53,650 nt of DNA from Deltaproteobacteria bacterium (GCA_029547185.1 JAKPPU010000025.1:1-53650); one strand, 5' to 3'. Counted from the first letter of the stretch, positions 16,895 through 25,178 are shown. Translations and numbers: made by a program. The notes: generated by a model not told the origin, from the sequence alone.

Positions 16895-18484
16895 TCAGCT
16901 CAGGATGCTTCTGAACTTCTCGGCCATCTTCCCGAGATCGAGCCTCTGCTGCAGGGCCAGCTTTGAGCACTCGTGCCGGTATCTCACGAATGCCCTGCGG
17001 GACGAGGGCGAAAGGGAGAGGTACATGTCCTGGTTGTCTCCCCGGTAGAGGATGCTGGAGTTTTCGAGCTCGAAAAAGCACTGCACGACATGCCCCTTCG
17101 CCTGAGAGAAATTCATGGTTTCATGCTGCCAATCCTGAGCGTGGCCGCTCAATCCGTACTTGGTCCTCATGTCCTTGTCGTAGATCGGGCTCAACGGGCT
17201 CAGGACGAAGGGGAAAATGGACCACGTGAGGACGCCATCGTACTCGGGATACTCGATCTTCCGGATAAAGGCACGGGTCCGCATGGCGGTCTCATCCGTC
17301 TCTCCCGGAAAGCCAAAGAGGAAGTAGCACGTGCAGTTGATGCCGTGCTTCATGAGCTTTTCCACTACGCGGGAATACATGTCCGGATCAGCCCGCTTGT
17401 TCATGTTCTTGAGCACGTCCCTGTCTCCCGACTCGAGGCCGAGCTGGACCTCGACACATCCTGCCTGCTTCAGAAGAGAGAGGTCCGTCTGCTCGAGGGT
17501 GTTAGCCCGGATGAAGCTCATCCACCTCACGCTGATCTTTTCGTCGATTATGCGCTGACATACCGCGTTGAGGTCTTTCTTTCCCAGCCTGAAATTGTCG
17601 TCGGAAAACCACACGTATCTGGCCCCACGCTGCTCGACCGCCTTCAGGTCATGGATGAGCCTGTCAAGCGGGGTGACCTTCATTGCCCGTTCATCCTTGG
17701 TGAAATTGCAGAAGGAACAGTGGTAGGGACAGCCGATGCTCGCCTGCATGGGAACGACGCCGTTCCGGAAGAACGAATCCGGGAGGCTGCTCCAGTCAAC
17801 GTCCATTGACGCTGCATTGCTGACGTCGTCCTCACGTGCACCGAAGGTATAGGCGGAACCGTCGAGCCTGGCGGAATTCGGCGGAAGACCCACGGACTTG
17901 CCGTTTTTGAGATCTCCCATCACCTCGGCAAGGAGCTTTTCACCCCGCAGGGAAACGATGTAGAGGTCCACGGCAGGCTCCCGGCCGACCTCGATGAAAA
18001 GAGGGTACTCTTTCCCGGGCCCCACGAGATACCCCGGCTGGGACATCTCTTTCTGCAGCATGACGTAGGACATGTAGATGAAGGCACCGCCGGCGATGAT
18101 GAAGGCTTTCGGAGCGAGGGTGCGGATGTCTGCGGCAATCTTGTACAGGTTATCCTTGTTCATGATGAAGGTCGTCGAGATGATGATCGCCTTCGGTCCT
18201 CTTTTCAGGAGCTCCTTGAAACGGTCTTTGTCCTCATTGTAGCCGTTGATCAGCTCGACCCGGAATCCCTGCCGCGCCAGATAGCTGTAGAGGTATATCC
18301 CGTTGAGCTTGAGGCTCGACGACCAGCTCAGGTATTCCTCATTCTCGGGGAAAGGCTCGTGATGGATGTAGCTCATCAGATTCTGAATGGTGGCCATCTT
18401 TCCATTGACGTGAAGCCTGAGTGCGCTCGTCCCCGATACGCTGTTTGCCCCATCATCCGCGATAATGACAGCGTCTAGATCCAT
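16895..18484 (-). CDS. B12-binding radical SAM protein
   Basis: A 529-residue radical SAM enzyme with an N-terminal cobalamin-binding-like Rossmann domain (about residues 1-190; GFRVELINGYNEDKDRFKELL and KAFIIAGGAFIYMSYVM). The SAM cluster motif is GCPYHCSFCNF (CxxxCxxC, about residue 250), followed by a TIM-barrel with YVWFSDDNFRLGKKDL and VQLGLESGD. This is the B12-radical SAM architecture of methyltransferases and ring-forming enzymes. Reaction and substrate are not evident. The start is the ATG at 18484, with AAGGAGGAG about six bases upstream; the open frame above it lacks support. It has its own promoter. Confidence 0.88.
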   Translation of the reverse strand: MDLDAVIIADDGANSVSGTSALRLHVNGKMATIQNLMSYIHHEPFPENEEYLSWSSSLKLNGIYLYSYLARQGFRVELINGYNEDKDRFKELLKRGPKAIIISTTFIMNKDNLYKIAADIRTLAPKAFIIAGGAFIYMSYVMLQKEMSQPGYLVGPGKEYPLFIEVGREPAVDLYIVSLRGEKLLAEVMGDLKNGKSVGLPPNSARLDGSAYTFGAREDDVSNAASMDVDWSSLPDSFFRNGVVPMQASIGCPYHCSFCNFTKDERAMKVTPLDRLIHDLKAVEQRGARYVWFSDDNFRLGKKDLNAVCQRIIDEKISVRWMSFIRANTLEQTDLSLLKQAGCVEVQLGLESGDRDVLKNMNKRADPDMYSRVVEKLMKHGINCTCYFLFGFPGETDETAMRTRAFIRKIEYPEYDGVLTWSIFPFVLSPLSPIYDKDMRTKYGLSGHAQDWQHETMNFSQAKGHVVQCFFELENSSILYRGDNQDMYLSLSPSSRRAFVRYRHECSKLALQQRLDLGKMAEKFRSILS

Positions 18485-18572
18485 TCGTGCTCCTCCTTCC
18501 AAATACACTGAAGTCATGCCTCGATAAGGGCGAGGACCTTTCCGTAAATAGAAACTGTCCCATGTATACCGG

Positions 18573-18601
18573 AATTTAAACGTAAAAAGCCTGCATGTCA
18601 A
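18573..18601 (-). promoter_or_regulatory. sigma-70-type promoter of the B12-radical SAM gene
   Basis: On the minus strand there is a perfect -35 TTGACA (18596-18601), a 17-base spacer and -10 TAAATT (18573-18578), about 90 bases upstream of the chosen ATG. This shows the radical SAM gene need not depend on read-through from the two-component genes above it. Confidence 0.62.
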
Positions 18602-18684
18602 TTCAATCCACCCTGCGGAACGGACAGCTCCTGCAGAAGGCGTTCAAGCGCTCCTGCCTCCCTTGGAGATTTTCCGGTCCAGCA

Positions 18685-20043
18685 TCACATGCCGTACTTC
18701 TTCAGCTTCTTATGGAGAGTGGCGCGGGTAATCCCGAGTCTCCTGGATGCCTCGCTCTTGTTTCCTCCCGAGGTTTCCAGGGTTTTGAGGATGGTCGACT
18801 TCTCGACCTCCTCGAGAGGGAGGTTCGGCACCGGCTGGTCTCCGGGAGCGGCGTGATGCGTCCCGTCGGGCAGGAGGGAAAAGTCGCTTTCGCTTAAATA
18901 TTCCGAGCCCGAGAGAACGACCGCACTCTCTATCGTGTTCATCATCTCCCTGACGTTTCCCGGCCAGTGATACTTGATGAGGCGGTCCATGGCCTGCGGG
19001 GTGAAGCCCTTGAAGCTCTTGCCGTTCTTCTCGGAGAACATCTTGAGGAAATGCTCTGCCAGAAGGGGGATGTCCTCCTTGCGATGCCTCAGGGGAGGCA
19101 CCCGCAGGGTAATGACATTGAGCCGGTAGTAGAGGTCCTCCCTGAAGTTCCCTTTCTGCACCTCGGAGAGCAGGTTCTTGTTCGTTGCCGCGATGATCCT
19201 CACATCAATGGCAATGACTTCCTCGCCTCCCACGCGCGTCAGCTCCTTTTCCTGGATGACTCGAAGGAGCTTGGCCTGCATCGCCATGGACATCTCGCTG
19301 ATCTCGTCGAGGAAGAGGGTCCCGCCGTGGGCCTGGATGAACTTCCCTTCACGTCTCCTGATGGCGCCGGTGAACGCTCCCTTCTCATGGCCGAACAGCT
19401 CGGACTCGAGGAGCCCTTCTGAGATGGCGGCGCAGTTGAGCTTGATGAAGGGATTGTCCTTTCGGCGGCTGTTGAAATGGATCGTCCCGGCAATGATCTC
19501 CTTTCCGGTGCCGCTTTCGCCCATAACGAGGACTGTGGCATCCGAAGAGGCCGCCTTCGAGGTGGTCTCGAGGAGATTGATCATCACCGGGCTTTTGCCG
19601 ATGATGTTCCGGGTATCGAAGTGCGATCCGATGATTTCCTTGAGGAGGAGATTTTCCTTTCTGAGCCTGCTGTGGTCCATGGCCTTTTCCATCTTCATGC
19701 GCAGCTCTTCGAAGTCGAGGGGTTTGGTGAGATACTCGTAGGCGCCTTTCTTCATTGCCTGGATGGCAGACTCGACCGATGAGTAGGCCGTGATGATGAT
19801 GACCGGAATGGAGGGATTGATCCCCTTGATCACGCTCAACGCCTCAAGGCCCGATACCTTGACCATGCGGATGTCCATGAGAATGAGGTCGAAGGGCCTT
19901 CCTTGTACCCATTCAATGGCATTCGAGCCGTCATCGGCCTCGAAAACCCGGTAGCCCCATCCTGTTAAGAGGGTCTTGAGCATGGTGCGGTGACTTGTAT
20001 CGTCGTCCACTACGAGAACATCCCAGCTTGTTTTTGTCGTCAT
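18685..20043 (-). CDS. NtrC-family sigma-54-dependent response regulator
   Basis: A 452-residue three-domain activator. The receiver (about residues 8-120) has the phosphorylatable Asp in FDLILMDIRM and Lys in YLTKPL. The AAA+ domain (about 145-375) has Walker A GESGTGKE, the sigma-54 contact loop GAFTGA and Walker B GGTLFLDEI. The C-terminus (about 410-450) is a Fis-type helix-turn-helix (NKSEASRRLGITRATLHKKLKKYG). It therefore activates sigma-54 promoters from distant sites. It overlaps the kinase gene by one base (TAATG). The nearest sigma-54-like promoters lie beyond the kinase gene at 21822-22052. Confidence 0.97.
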   Translation of the reverse strand: MTTKTSWDVLVVDDDTSHRTMLKTLLTGWGYRVFEADDGSNAIEWVQGRPFDLILMDIRMVKVSGLEALSVIKGINPSIPVIIITAYSSVESAIQAMKKGAYEYLTKPLDFEELRMKMEKAMDHSRLRKENLLLKEIIGSHFDTRNIIGKSPVMINLLETTSKAASSDATVLVMGESGTGKEIIAGTIHFNSRRKDNPFIKLNCAAISEGLLESELFGHEKGAFTGAIRRREGKFIQAHGGTLFLDEISEMSMAMQAKLLRVIQEKELTRVGGEEVIAIDVRIIAATNKNLLSEVQKGNFREDLYYRLNVITLRVPPLRHRKEDIPLLAEHFLKMFSEKNGKSFKGFTPQAMDRLIKYHWPGNVREMMNTIESAVVLSGSEYLSESDFSLLPDGTHHAAPGDQPVPNLPLEEVEKSTILKTLETSGGNKSEASRRLGITRATLHKKLKKYGM

Positions 20044-21833
20044 TATTCCTCTCCTCTGACCGGAAGGATAATGGAAACCGTTGTTCCTTGCTCCTCGGTG
20101 CTCGTTATTTTTATCTGTCCGGAATGGGCCTCGAGGATCTTGTGCACGATGGCGAGGCCGAGTCCGGTGCCTGACTGCTTGGTCGTGAAGTAAGGATCGA
20201 AAACCCTGCTCAAGTCCTGCAGGGGAATGCCGTGGCCGGTATCGGAAACAGAGATGATGACATTCGAATTGACGGGATCGTTTTCGGTCCGCACCTTGAG
20301 GGTGCCGCCGTCATCCATGGCCTCCATGGCATTCAGGTACACGTTGAGCAGCACCTGCCCGATCTTGTCCTGATCGATATGCACGTAGAGGGGTTCAGCC
20401 GGGACATCGTCGCTGACGATCCGTATGCCCTTCGTGACGGCCTGGCTCCGTATCATCTCCAGGGAGTGGCGGATGGTTTCGGCAAGATTGACCTGCTTCT
20501 TCACGACGTCCATGGGCCGTGCAAACTCGAGGAGCTGGCCCACGACCCTGTTGAGGCGCTCGACCTCCTTGATCATGATGTCCGCAGTCTTCTGATCTTC
20601 GGGGACGTCCCGATAGCGGTCCTTGAAATAGGTCGCAAATCCCTTGATGGAGCTCAAGGGATTGCGTATCTCGTGGGCTACGCCGGCAGCCAGGCTTCCC
20701 AGCGAGGCGAGGCGCTCCTTTCTCAAGACCTCTTTCTTGAGGTGCTGGATTTCCGTGATGTCCCTCAGGAGCAAGATGTACCCCAGGAAGCTTTCCTTCT
20801 CGTCACGGAGTATGCTCGTGCTCGTCTCGAAGAGCATGTTCTTCCCGTGGACCGGGATGTCGACTTCCTTGATGAAAACGGTCGGAGACTTGTGCGCCTG
20901 TCCGAAAAGCTCGTTGACCTGGGGCGGGAGCACATCGATCGTGTCCTTGTCCCGGGCCTCCTCGAAGGAAAGCTTCAGCATCTGCTCCGAGATGTTGTTC
21001 ATGGTTATGATCCGGTGATTCTCCCCGACGAACAGAAGCCCCACGGGCATGTTCTCGACGATGTTGTCGGAGAAGGCCTTGATTCTCGACAGGCTCGTCC
21101 TGGCCAGACGGTAGTTGTAGGCGATGATGATGGAGACGATGCCCGAAAAGCCGATCATGAGGAGAATGAGGGCTATGAGGATGCTCTGGAGCGTGTTCTC
21201 CCTCGTCGTCTTGACGATGGGGTCCATGTCGAGCCCCACGAAGATGATGAGGTTCGGCTGCTTGTATTCTTCAGGGAAGACGTGGGAGAGGAACCATTCT
21301 TCCGGCGTTATGCGCTTGCCCTGAAGAAACTGCCTCGCCCGCGAGGGTATGAATTTCCTGTACACCTCGAAGATCGGCTTCCCGTCGGCACGTTTGAGCC
21401 GGCGCGACTGGATCTTTTCGCCGATTGACGCGCGGTCGAGCTCTGTCCCGTGGGCCTTGCCGATGTGCATCGGCTGATTGTGGGCGATGATCTTCCCGTT
21501 TTCGTCGGTAATGAGAATGTAGAGTATGTCCGGCTGCTCGGCGGTTTCCATGATGAGCCTCTGAACCTGGACCCAGCTCCAGTGGAAGCCTATCATCCCG
21601 GTTCTCGTGCCGGCCTCGAAGGAACGGATCAGGGCGTCACCCTTTTCGCGCAGAAGCATGATCATGTTGTCCTGCTGGGTCCGGACGGTCTTCACGGTCA
21701 TGAAGGCGAAGATGGGCACAAAAACGACGAAAGCGCCTATGATCACCCAGGGCGACAATCGAATCCAGTTCTGATCGGCTTCTTTTTCTCTCATGCCATG
21801 AATATTCTTGGTTGAAAAATTTACAAGACCCAT
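20043..21833 (-). CDS. membrane sensor histidine kinase (ZraS/AtoS-like)
   Basis: A 596-residue sensor (583 if the ATG at 21794 is used; neither start has a good ribosome binding site). Two membrane helices (about residues 31-50 and 212-235) frame a periplasmic sensor domain. A PAS domain (about 250-365) follows, then the HisKA box GVAHEIRNPLSSIKGF with the phosphorylated His, and an HATPase with N-box NVYLNAMEAM and G-boxes DTGHGIP and GTGLGLAIV. It would phosphorylate the NtrC-type regulator encoded next. The signal is unknown. If the sigma-54-like element over the first ATG is real, the downstream start is the true one. Confidence 0.95.
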   Translation of the reverse strand: MGLVNFSTKNIHGMREKEADQNWIRLSPWVIIGAFVVFVPIFAFMTVKTVRTQQDNMIMLLREKGDALIRSFEAGTRTGMIGFHWSWVQVQRLIMETAEQPDILYILITDENGKIIAHNQPMHIGKAHGTELDRASIGEKIQSRRLKRADGKPIFEVYRKFIPSRARQFLQGKRITPEEWFLSHVFPEEYKQPNLIIFVGLDMDPIVKTTRENTLQSILIALILLMIGFSGIVSIIIAYNYRLARTSLSRIKAFSDNIVENMPVGLLFVGENHRIITMNNISEQMLKLSFEEARDKDTIDVLPPQVNELFGQAHKSPTVFIKEVDIPVHGKNMLFETSTSILRDEKESFLGYILLLRDITEIQHLKKEVLRKERLASLGSLAAGVAHEIRNPLSSIKGFATYFKDRYRDVPEDQKTADIMIKEVERLNRVVGQLLEFARPMDVVKKQVNLAETIRHSLEMIRSQAVTKGIRIVSDDVPAEPLYVHIDQDKIGQVLLNVYLNAMEAMDDGGTLKVRTENDPVNSNVIISVSDTGHGIPLQDLSRVFDPYFTTKQSGTGLGLAIVHKILEAHSGQIKITSTEEQGTTVSIILPVRGEE

Positions 21834-21837
21834 GCCA
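21822..21837 (-). promoter_or_regulatory. possible sigma-54 promoter for the kinase-regulator operon
   Basis: Minus strand TGGCAT-GGGTC-TTGTA has the GG-N10-G spacing of a -24/-12 promoter, with -24 matching at five of six positions and TTGT instead of TTGC at -12. It overlaps the first possible kinase ATG and lies about 55-70 bases from the nearest palindromic activator site. It would make the two-component operon self-activating. The imperfect -12 makes this tentative. Confidence 0.3.
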
Positions 21838-21890
21838 CACCCAATATGCCCATATATTCAGCAAGAAGCCGTTGATGAACCATGCGAGGC

Positions 21891-21939
21891 TGTATATTTC
21901 CTATACATGTGTATAGGGTCGATGTATAGTTCTTATACA
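21891..21939. promoter_or_regulatory. twin TGTATA-N5-TATACA palindromes, likely activator (UAS) sites
   Basis: Two perfect 6-5-6 palindromes, TGTATA-TTTCC-TATACA (21891-21907) and TGTATA-GTTCT-TATACA (21923-21939), have centres 32 bp apart, about three helical turns. A half-site TGTATA lies between them (21910-21915). They sit in the divergent region between the NtrC-type kinase/regulator operon and the small RNA, roughly 100-145 bp upstream of the -24 element at 22037. This is the usual geometry of enhancers for sigma-54 activators. That they bind the adjacent regulator is inferred. Confidence 0.65.
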
Positions 21940-22036
21940 GCTTCCGGACAAAATAATCCTGCCCTCGAGTGGGCAGGAGGGCCTATCGCGCCCAATGTAA
22001 ATTGATTTCAGCACCTTATAAAAAGCCATGCCTATC

Positions 22037-22052
22037 TGGCACACCAATTGAA
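22037..22052 (+). promoter_or_regulatory. sigma-54-type -24/-12 promoter of small RNA A
   Basis: TGGCAC-ACCAA-TTGAA matches TGGCAC-N5-TTGCW except for A in place of C in the -12 element; the GG-N10-G spacing is exact. It predicts a start near 22062. The upstream palindromes and the adjacent GAFTGA-containing regulator support a sigma-54 reading. Confidence 0.55.
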
Positions 22053-22061
22053 TAATGGAAA

Positions 22062-22136
22062 AGTGCAAAACAAACCTAACATAACCTCCTCTTCGGGATG
22101 GTAGCTCCCTTGCCCAGGCACCATCCCCATTTTTTT
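22062..22136 (+). ncRNA. small regulatory RNA A (anti-Shine-Dalgarno type)
   Basis: A predicted RNA of about 75 nt from a sigma-54-type promoter to an intrinsic terminator. The 5' part is A/C-rich and unpaired (AAACAAAC at 22068-22075), resembling AAN-type Hfq-binding tracts. Next is AACCTCCTCTT (22083-22093), whose CCTCCT mimics the 16S 3' tail and could pair with Shine-Dalgarno sequences. Then comes the terminator hairpin. There is no start codon with a ribosome binding site. A second copy with the same parts lies at 34151-34225 on the other strand. The nearest downstream gene, purM, starts 119 bases later, so an attenuator for purM is the main alternative. Confidence 0.65.
22095..22136 (+). 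terminator. intrinsic terminator of small RNA A
   Basis: GGGATGGT (22095-22102) pairs perfectly with ACCATCCC (22120-22127) around a 17-base loop, followed after two bases by seven T (22130-22136). No plus-strand protein gene ends upstream, since the neighbouring kinase gene points away; this is what exposes the small RNA. Confidence 0.75.
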
Positions 22137-22255
22137 GTCCGGACGGGCAGGATATTGCCTCACGCCATGCTCCTTGAGAGATGCAGAGGTCCCTCAAAGC
22201 ATAATTGACTAATGCGAGTCTCCTATAGTAGGAAGGTGTGCGTAAGGGGGTTTCC

Positions 22256-23296
22256 ATGTCGTTGACGTACAAAGAAGCCGGTGTAGACATCGATAAGCAG
22301 AATCTCTTCATCAAGGGAATAAAGTCCATCATCAAGTCCACATACGGACCTGAAGTCCTCGGAGGGATCGGGGGTTTTGCAGGTCTGTTCAAGCTCGGTG
22401 TGGGCAATTTCAAGGACCCCGTTCTCGTGTCTTCGACCGACGGCGTCGGGACGAAGATCAAGATCGCGCTCATGGCCGACAGGCATGAGTTCATCGGGAT
22501 AGACCTGGTCGCCATGGTCGTGAACGATATCATCGTCGACGGTGCGACCCCGCTTTTCTTCCTGGATTATCTGGCGACGGGAAAGCTCGATGTCGAGAGA
22601 TCGAAGACGATCATAACCGGCATGGCGAACGGATGCAAAGAGGCGGGCTGCGCCCTCATCGGCGGGGAGACTGCCGAGATGCCGGGGATATACAATGACG
22701 GCGAGTACGATCTCGCCGGTTTCGGGGTGGGCATTGTCGACAGCGACAAGATAATCGACGGCTCGAGGGTATCAGCAAAGGATGTGCTCATAGGGGTCCA
22801 CTCTTCCGGGGTTCACAGCAACGGGTTCTCCCTGGTGAGGAAGGTCCTCTTCGACAGGGCAGGGATGCGCATCGACAGCTATGTCGAAGACCTCGGCACA
22901 ACCCTTGCCGAGGAGCTCATCACCCCCACCCGCATCTACGTCAAGAGCGTCCTCAATCTCCTGAGGGCCTTCGAGATCAAGGGGATCGTGCATATCACCG
23001 GCGGCGGATTCATCGATAATATCCCCCGGGTCCTGTCGGCGCGGACGGGTGCCGTGATCAGGAAGAATTCCTGGGAAGTTCCGCCCATATTCAAATATAT
23101 CCAGAGACTGGGCAATATAGAAGAGCTGGAGATGTACAGGACGTTCAACATGGGCATCGGAATGGTGCTCGTGGTTTCGGAAAAGGATGCGGATGACGTG
23201 CTGCTCAGGCTCAAGGGGCTCAAGGAATCCGCTGACGTGATCGGATACGTAAGGACCCTGAAGAAGGAAGAGGACCCGGTCGTCTTCGAGGAATAG
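22256..23296 (+). CDS. purM: phosphoribosylformylglycinamidine cyclo-ligase
   Basis: A 346-residue PurM (AIR synthetase), closing the imidazole ring from FGAM with ATP in purine synthesis. Conserved blocks are SSTDGVGTKIKIA, GIDLVAMVVNDI, GGETAEMPG and HITGGGF. I start it at the ATG at 22256, which has AAGGGGG six bases upstream and MSLTYKEAGVD as the typical PurM start; a GTG six codons earlier is possible. It is followed by purN after ten bases. A terminator hairpin belonging to small RNA A stands upstream. Confidence 0.97.
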   Translation: MSLTYKEAGVDIDKQNLFIKGIKSIIKSTYGPEVLGGIGGFAGLFKLGVGNFKDPVLVSSTDGVGTKIKIALMADRHEFIGIDLVAMVVNDIIVDGATPLFFLDYLATGKLDVERSKTIITGMANGCKEAGCALIGGETAEMPGIYNDGEYDLAGFGVGIVDSDKIIDGSRVSAKDVLIGVHSSGVHSNGFSLVRKVLFDRAGMRIDSYVEDLGTTLAEELITPTRIYVKSVLNLLRAFEIKGIVHITGGGFIDNIPRVLSARTGAVIRKNSWEVPPIFKYIQRLGNIEELEMYRTFNMGIGMVLVVSEKDADDVLLRLKGLKESADVIGYVRTLKKEEDPVVFEE

Positions 23297-23306
23297 GAGG
23301 CTTTTT

Positions 23307-23960
23307 GTGTTACGGATCGGTGTTCTGGTATCCGGAAGCGGGTCCAATCTGCAGTCGATCATGGATGCCTGCGAGCGCGGCGACATAGACGGGACCGTCG
23401 CCGTCGTCATCAGCAACACGGCAGATGCCTATGCGCTCAAGCGGGCCGAGAAGAAATCCATTCCCACGGTCGTCGTCCCCCACGACGCATACCCTGACCG
23501 CGAGAGCTTCGACAGGGAGCTCATCCGGGTCCTGAAAGAGTACGAGGTCGATCTCGTCGCCCTGGCTGGGTTCATGCGGGTGCTTACCTCCGGCTTCCTC
23601 AAGGAATTTCCCGGCCGGGTGATAAACATCCATCCCGCGCTCCTCCCGTCCTTTCCCGGGCTCGGCGTCAGGCAGAAGGCTATTGACCACGGCGTCCGGT
23701 TCTCCGGCTGCACGGTCCACTTCGTGGATGACGGGGTGGATACCGGACCGATCATCATCCAGGCAGTGGTCCCGGTATACCCGGACGACTCGGAAGAAGA
23801 ACTGAAAGAGAGGATCCTCGCCCTCGAGCACAAGATCTACCCGAAGGCCATCCAGCTCATCGCCCAGGGGAGGCTCGAGATCATCGGCAGGAGGGTCTTT
23901 ATCCGCGATCTCAAGAAGGATGAGTCACCCTGCCTCGTCAATCCTCCCCTCGACGTTTAG
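23307..23960 (+). CDS. purN: phosphoribosylglycinamide formyltransferase
   Basis: A 217-residue PurN using 10-formyltetrahydrofolate to formylate GAR. The N-terminal substrate loop is SGSGSNLQSI. The catalytic trio can be read: Asn in NIHPALLPSFPG, His in that same segment and Asp in the GVDTGPIIIQ block. The start is GTG with AGGAGG five bases upstream, ten bases after purM. The C-terminus is somewhat extended relative to E. coli PurN. Confidence 0.97.
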   Translation: MLRIGVLVSGSGSNLQSIMDACERGDIDGTVAVVISNTADAYALKRAEKKSIPTVVVPHDAYPDRESFDRELIRVLKEYEVDLVALAGFMRVLTSGFLKEFPGRVINIHPALLPSFPGLGVRQKAIDHGVRFSGCTVHFVDDGVDTGPIIIQAVVPVYPDDSEEELKERILALEHKIYPKAIQLIAQGRLEIIGRRVFIRDLKKDESPCLVNPPLDV

Positions 23961-24093
23961 AGAAGCGGCAGCCTTCAAACGAAAAATACCCCTGGCCTTT
24001 CTTGCGGAAACAAGGTAATGGGTTTCGATGCAGGACAGCAGTCTGCATTTGAATGAAGTACATTTATTTTGATCAGGAGGTTTTCAAGGACTC

Positions 24094-24666
24094 ATGTGCT
24101 TGAGACAGGGCACAGGTTTATCTGAAAAGGCCGGAACCTCATCAGACAGCGGTGTCTCTCTCCTAGAACTCCTGGCAGTGCTGGCCATCATATCGATCAT
24201 GGCAGCCATCGCGCTGCCCGACCTGAGCAGGTTCGCTTCCAAGAAGATACTTTCCCATCAGGCCGAAAAGATGGCCGATATCATTCACCGGGCCAGGGAT
24301 CTGGCAATGGAGCAGGGACACTCATGGAGGGTGTCCTTCAGTCCCGGTCAGGGGACCTGGATGTGCTACTGCGATGAGGATGGCGATTCGGAGATCGACC
24401 CGGGAGAGAGAAAGCTCGGACCATACATGCTGGAAAAGGGGATACGGTTCGGGTGCCTCGCCGGCAGCGGGCCCAACAATTCTTCCGTTCCCGCCGACGG
24501 CGTGAGCTTTGTGGACGATCGTATCAGCTTCTCGCCCATGGGCTCCTGCAACGCCGGAAGCATTTATCTGTGCGACAGGGAGCGTTCCATAGCGATCAGG
24601 GTGTTGCCTGCCTCGGGCGTCGTCAGGATGTGGCAGTACCGGAATGCATGGGAGGAGCTGAAATGA
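24094..24666 (+). CDS. minor pseudopilin, GspH/FimT-like
   Basis: A 190-residue prepilin-like protein. A short polar leader ends in Gly before VSLLELLAVLAIISIMAAIALPDLSRF; the prepilin peptidase site is SG|VSLLE with Glu at +5, followed by the hydrophobic helix. The C-terminal part has DEDGDSEIDPGERKLG, a possible calcium-binding acidic stretch, and several cysteines (GSCNAGSIYLCDRE) resembling FimT/GspH. It would be a priming subunit of a type IV pilus or type II secretion pseudopilus. Its stop overlaps the next pseudopilin start. No assembly ATPase or platform gene is in this window. Confidence 0.85.
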   Translation: MCLRQGTGLSEKAGTSSDSGVSLLELLAVLAIISIMAAIALPDLSRFASKKILSHQAEKMADIIHRARDLAMEQGHSWRVSFSPGQGTWMCYCDEDGDSEIDPGERKLGPYMLEKGIRFGCLAGSGPNNSSVPADGVSFVDDRISFSPMGSCNAGSIYLCDRERSIAIRVLPASGVVRMWQYRNAWEELK

Positions 24667-25082
24667 GGAAGGGGTTGAGCCTTATCGAGGTTCTCGTTGC
24701 CCTCGCGGTGACCATGGCGATCTTCATGGTGGCCATGAGGGTGTCCATCCTTTCGACCCGCACCAGCCGTTATTCCGAATCTCTCACCTATGCGTCCGCT
24801 CTCGGCCATGCGAAGCTCATGTCCCTGAAGAGCCTCCCTCACGATTCGCCGGACCTGGATTTGCAGTGGCACAAGGACCCGGACAATCCGATACTCTGCG
24901 GCAACGTGCCCTTTTATCGTTTCTGGCAGGTAAGCGATGTCCCCATCGGCAAGGAGATAATCCTCTTTGTGGCGTGGGACGACCACTTGCGCGAGAAAGC
25001 TCAGGGCTTCGGTTCTTTGGCGAGCCTTCAGGAAAGCGGATGTGCGAAGATTTCCTTCAAAGACGTTTTTCTCAAGGAATGA
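24663..25082 (+). CDS. minor pseudopilin, PilV/GspI-like
   Basis: A 139-residue prepilin-like protein starting at the ATG overlapping the previous stop (ATGA). The mature start is KG|LSLIEVLVALAVTMAIFMVAM, with a three-residue leader, Glu at +5 and a full hydrophobic helix. The C-terminal globular domain has no known motif. Size and order (FimT then PilV type) match minor-pilin operons, but the usual PilW/PilX/PilY1 genes do not follow; a 380-base region and a minus-strand gene come next. Confidence 0.82.
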   Translation: MRKGLSLIEVLVALAVTMAIFMVAMRVSILSTRTSRYSESLTYASALGHAKLMSLKSLPHDSPDLDLQWHKDPDNPILCGNVPFYRFWQVSDVPIGKEIILFVAWDDHLREKAQGFGSLASLQESGCAKISFKDVFLKE

Positions 25083-25178
25083 TCAAGGCGTACATATGAA
25101 AATCCGTGCAGCTTAGATAAGGGCAGTGCTTATCGCGTGCGATGAGCCAGCCCCAAACACACAAAACCTCGATCTCTC

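Noticed and set aside
22062..22136. Purine riboswitch or attenuator controlling purM
   Set aside because: No purine-riboswitch core is present, no alternative antiterminator pairing is evident, and the same element occurs far from any purine gene at 34151.
24000..24025. sigma-54-like TGGCC...TTGC upstream of the pseudopilin genes
   Set aside because: The GG to GC spacing is 8 instead of 10 bases, so it cannot work as a -24/-12 promoter.
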